A stretch of DNA of 64,000 bases from Lepas anatifera (lineage: Eukaryota > Arthropoda > Thecostraca > Lepadidae), in NCBI GenBank assembly GCA_034440635.1, contig JAOTON010001526.1, positions 3,047,001-3,111,000 on the forward strand, read 5' to 3'. Shown one piece after another: positions 60,816-64,000 of this stretch (positions are counted from its first letter, which is position 1; each line of letters starts with the position of its first letter). Below the pieces are notes generated by a model. The model did not search any database, was not told where the DNA came from, and saw nothing but the letters and a program-made list of their open reading frames with translations. The translations under genes were made by a program, and so were the position numbers.

Positions 60816-60845
60816 AGAGATCTACTATAGCTATAGTAGATCTCT
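60816..60845. repeat. Perfect 30-bp palindrome
   Basis: 'agagatctactatag' (60816-60830) is followed without spacer by its exact complement (60831-60845). It lies just upstream of the pogo-like transposase start, in AT-rich DNA with further ctatag/tatag repeats to 60890. Confidence 0.9.
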
Positions 60846-61300
60846 GCTATAACTATATTATATCACTATAGTTATATCATATATCTATGGACATCCCCTT
60901 TCCCAAACTGCTTTTATAGCGTTTTTCACACAGTCCGAGCTCCAAGCGCACCTCGTGCAGTTTTTATATGCTTACTTCAGAGTCATTGTGATCTCACATG
61001 TTGATTCGATGGTCTGAAAGAGAACGCACTTTCTCGGTAAAAATAAACTACAAAAATTAAAAATAAGTTTTACTTACAGCATACACCCAAACGCAGATGG
61101 TAATGTCAAGAACAGTGCGGCCCCTCCAGACCCCTAATTGGAACTGCACTTCATTTTTGCGTACGGAAAACACTACCCCCGGTTTAGGTTTAGGCTATTT
61201 CGGTATTTCTGAGTTGCTTGCATGATGACTGGAACCATTTCGATGTTTATAGAAAGCAAATGAGCCCCCGATATCCAATGAGGAAGCACCACCACCCTTG

Positions 61301-61333
61301 GGGTAACACCGCCATGACATGGCGGTGTTACCC
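61301..61333. repeat. Subterminal palindrome, right side of the pogo-like element
   Basis: 'gggtaacaccgccatg', one base, then its complement. See the partner at 59345-59376. Confidence 0.85.
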
Positions 61334-62571
61334 GCATCGACAGTGAACAACAATCATCACTACCTCTGAAAAAGTAGGACTATTATGGCGACCTGGTGCG
61401 ACAAAGTTAGATCGAAAGCTATAACGCTCTGAAAAAATGAGAAATTACTAAGATTAGATCGCTGAATAACTTCCGGCATTGTTCAATGACAGGGAACTTT
61501 TTAGAAGAGATGATCCTTTTTTGAAAATATGCCTCTAATTATCTGAAACGTATCAAAATTCGTGTTGCAACGGGCTCACGCTCATTCGCCGCTAAATTCC
61601 GACTGTGAAATGGTGCCAAACGTTGTGTACAGCTATTAACCACACCGCTAGGGGGTATGGCGGGGTTCCCCCACATGGCGGTGTTACCCCCGCCTCCCCT
61701 ACCAATAATATTTAAAACTGCAAGCGAGAGAAATCTAGATCATCTTGTGAAGGTTGTGAAGGTTGTGTTCATTCATCGAATTCAAAATAGGCTCAAATCC
61801 TATATCCAGCTCTTTTGGCTAATAGCTTCTTGACATAAGCGACGTAGCGGGACAGTGGTTGACGGCTGCGTCATGCGCGCCATCTATTATCATATTTTTA
61901 AGCTCAAACATCCCTGTCTTTCCAAGGTGCTTTTTCGGGTAAGTACATATTTCAAGGAGTCAAAAAAGTTTTCAAATTGTTCAGATTCAATGGTTTTAAA
62001 GTTCTGGGGCCTTTTCAATACATCAGTTGCATTTTATTGTCCGTGAGATATGAAAACATCGAAATTTTGGCAAACCGGAAGAATTTCAAAGGGCTTGCGC
62101 GGGCAAATATTTTTCGAATTCGACATTTTCGACCAGAAAATGGTGATTAGCGGCCATCAATACATTAGAAAATACCCGGTAATCAAAGATCCTGTGAAAA
62201 AATGGTGATCACGACATGGCCTAATGTACAATAAGCTCAATATTTTGATTTTTTAAATTAGAAAAAATAACTATCAGCCTGTGGATGATGTCACGATCTG
62301 GCAACCACTACCATACTTGAAACGCTTCCAGGGCTTCGATTGGCTGATGCTCATCGTGACGTCAGCATATGTCGTCACACCAGCAGCTCACAACAATGGC
62401 GGCCCGGCGAGGGGTTGATGAGGGGGTTGGTGTCAGGTAGGTTTTAGCTTTTTCTACGGAAATATCGAGTTCCAAGACAAATTATATATGGAGTACCGGG
62501 TTTTCCGACTTGCTTTACAACTTGGCTATCTCAGTTAAAATCACGTTATGAAGGTGACACATTCCCTTTAA

Positions 62572-62877
62572 GGGATAGGAAAATTCAATTTTCATTCGGG
62601 ACCGAGTCCGTAATTAATATTTGGAAAACCAAACGTTGCAGCATAGTTTTTGTATATTCAGATCGATATAAAATCATACAATCGCCTAGTTTGGCGACAG
62701 AAAAACTTCGCGACATGGCCTATGCACCTAAAGCACAGCGGGGCATCAATGCGTTCTCCAGCCTCCTCTCTTGCGTACTCTTACCGACCCATTCCGGCAA
62801 GAGTACGCACGCGACTTTTATTTTTGATGGGCTTGTGGCGAGCTCCTTTCAGAGACATCGAGTTGAAACATGAACCA
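62572..62877. other. No gene recognised
   Basis: Mixed-composition sequence between two transposons. Two overlapping short open frames at 62650-62880, neither recognisable. Confidence 0.35.
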
Positions 62878-62879
62878 TA

Positions 62880-63804
62880 GGGGAGACCGGGGCTGGTTGA
62901 ATCATTTTTCACTTTTCCCTCCGTCCACAAGATCTATCGAAAATTTGATACCACCATTCAAAATATAGTTGTTTTTCCCACCAAACGACGGTTAATCTTT
63001 TCCCAAAAACAAATACATTTTACCCCAATACACTTTTGAAATCAGCTCTGCACCTGATGCAAACTGCCCCCATGCCGGGGTAAGTTGCATCAGTCCCCGG
63101 GGGCAGCTTGTATCGTGAGGAATTAGTGCACAGAAACGCAATACAACGTCAGATTTGCTTTATTGGTAGGCACTTTTCCCATTCAGCGGAGGCCTGTTTC
63201 CCATCGGATACCCTTCCAATCTTACCTACTCAGAGTCAGAGTCATATTGGTGACAGATATAGCACCTGCTTCTTGAAAGTGACGCGCTCCTCCCCCACTT
63301 TCGACGCCCATGCCAATAATTATTGCAATAATACATCCTTATGACTGTTCAATTTTCCCATAAACAAAACTAAGCGCCGGGGTAGGTTGCAACAATGTTT
63401 CAACCTGCCCCGCGAAAATGATTCGTCTTGCCCCGTCCCTGCCCTGAATCAATCGTGGCGCCAAATATTGCACAAGCCAAAACGTCCAGCCAAAAGACTT
63501 TGCCTCAATTGAAGACTGGAGAAACGCACTTTAATCTGTCAGGCTTATGACCAGCGTACATGTTATCTTGTGTTTCATTTGAAACTTAACATAACAGACT
63601 AAAAAAATACTTTCACCCTAAAAAATGAGTTTTTGCGTCCTCACCTGCTATCGGCCGACCGACCGCCTGCGCTGGTTTCTTCACTGGAAAGGCATCGCGC
63701 GTGCGCGGTTCTAGTGGGCCCGCTTAAACTGTTATCTAAATAATATTTTTTAGTTACAGCCCCTGATGCATTCAACCCGTGATGCAACCAGCCCCGGTCT
63801 CCCC
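62880..63804. mobile_element. TA-flanked element with GGGG termini, non-autonomous
   Basis: The 20-bp ends GGGGAGACCGGGGCTGGTTG and complement are exact inverted repeats and continue with one mismatch. TA flanks at 62878-62879 and 63805-63806. The motif 'ccgggg(t/c)(a/t)(a/g)gttg' recurs at about 62888, 63076, 63378, 63405 (reverse) and the right end. Ends resemble the pogo-like element next door. 925 bp, no transposase. Confidence 0.82.
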
Positions 63805-63806
63805 TA

Positions 63807-64000
63807 CATAGACAATTCTTCAGGCTAAACAACCACAGGAAAATTTTAGCTGTTAGACTTATAGGAGAAAAGTGAAAGCCTTTAGAAAGTTAAGTGCGTA
63901 CTCTTGCACGGACTTCCCTTACACTATGTTATACTAGATGAAACTGCATGTTTTAGTTAGCTATCGTCTTAGCTCAAATTTGGCTCATGTAGTGACTGGA
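63807..64000. other. Nothing recognised to the window end
   Basis: AT-rich sequence with no open frame, repeat end or splice-flanked stretch. Confidence 0.4.

Larger units (their letters stand above)
59139..61699 (-). mobile_element. pogo-like transposon inserted in the right arm
   Basis: GGGGAAGTGGGGGTGAGCCC at the left and '...ttacccccgcctcccc' at the right, flanked by TA (59137-59138, 61700-61701). The left arm of the host element shows the empty site 'accattaccaat'. A decayed transposase N-terminus lies on the minus strand (60295-60789). Motif GGGGTAACACCGCCATG occurs as palindromes near both ends. Contains a small hAT MITE (59739-59892). Confidence 0.82.
56976..62223. mobile_element. 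Long-inverted-repeat (foldback or MULE-like) element
   Basis: Ends TAGGCCATGTCGTGATCACC and its complement. The 8-bp duplication 'atgtacaa' lies at 56968-56975 and 62224-62231. The left arm runs to about 58140. The right arm runs from about 58440 outward but is interrupted by a pogo-like element (59139-61699). The arms are about 1.15-1.2 kb and similar along their length, with a loop of about 300 bp. Without the inner insertion the element is 2.7 kb. Long arms with an 8-9 bp duplication recall Mutator-like or foldback elements. No transposase of that kind is seen. Confidence 0.8.
56873..62567 (+). mobile_element. TTAA-type MITE copy 2, split by a 5.2-kb insertion
   Basis: Left part 56873-56975 matches the first 110 bp of copy 1. 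Right part 62224-62567 matches the rest, in the same orientation, ending AAGGTGACACATTCCCT with TTAA (62568-62571). It carries the same promoter-like block: CRE at 62357-62364 and a YY1-like 'aacaatggcggc' near 62392. Between the parts lies the long-inverted-repeat element, with 'atgtacaa' duplicated. Confidence 0.82.

Overview
The window reads as intergenic or intronic DNA from an invertebrate animal nucleus. There are no bacterial-type operons or long intron-free genes. Splice-site-flanked coding pieces, long CT, TA and CA microsatellites, CpG-rich islands and very many DNA transposons fill it. An insect-errantivirus-like envelope remnant and the transposon mix favour an arthropod, but the sequence alone does not settle that. 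The only piece I would defend as host coding sequence is a short first exon (42787-42901, + strand). It encodes a signal peptide followed by the start of what looks like a WIF domain, and I read it as Ryk/Derailed-like. It lies just inside a CpG-rich, probable promoter region.

Layout. 1-8.8 kb: a truncated hAT-type MITE, a complete 1-kb hAT-type element (2473-3450), and a complete Tc1/mariner element (3571-6600) with minisatellite-like terminal repeats and a decayed transposase; another inverted-repeat element sits inside it. 8.8-23 kb: a nest of GACCT/AGGTC-rich elements flanked by TTAA (piggyBac-like families A, B and C), with several hAT MITEs. Into a family C copy has jumped a full LTR retroelement (12735-19778). 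Its 971-bp LTRs read as identical and it has a GGGC target duplication, a degraded env fragment, no recognisable gag-pol, and an unusual Trp-rich ORF near the 3' end.

23-42 kb: scattered hAT elements, one 3.1 kb long with a nested TTAA element, two roughly 20-bp-period minisatellites, CT and TA microsatellites and GC-rich islands. 42.4-43 kb: CpG-rich promoter and the Ryk-like exon. If that call is right, the rest of the window to 64 kb is probably its first intron. 43-56 kb: more hAT and TTAA-type elements, complete and fragmentary.

56.4-62.6 kb: a stacked structure. Two head-to-tail TTAA elements each carry a promoter-like block with a possible first exon. The second is split by a 5.2-kb element with terminal inverted repeats over 1 kb long and an ORF in the arm. 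One arm of that is split by a pogo-like transposon, which itself contains a small hAT MITE. 62880-63804: another TA-flanked element with GGGG termini.

The genes do not form a pathway. The window is mainly a record of layered transposition, readable through intact target-site duplications. All calls come from reading the sequence; no database search was possible, and similarity statements rest on recognised motifs.
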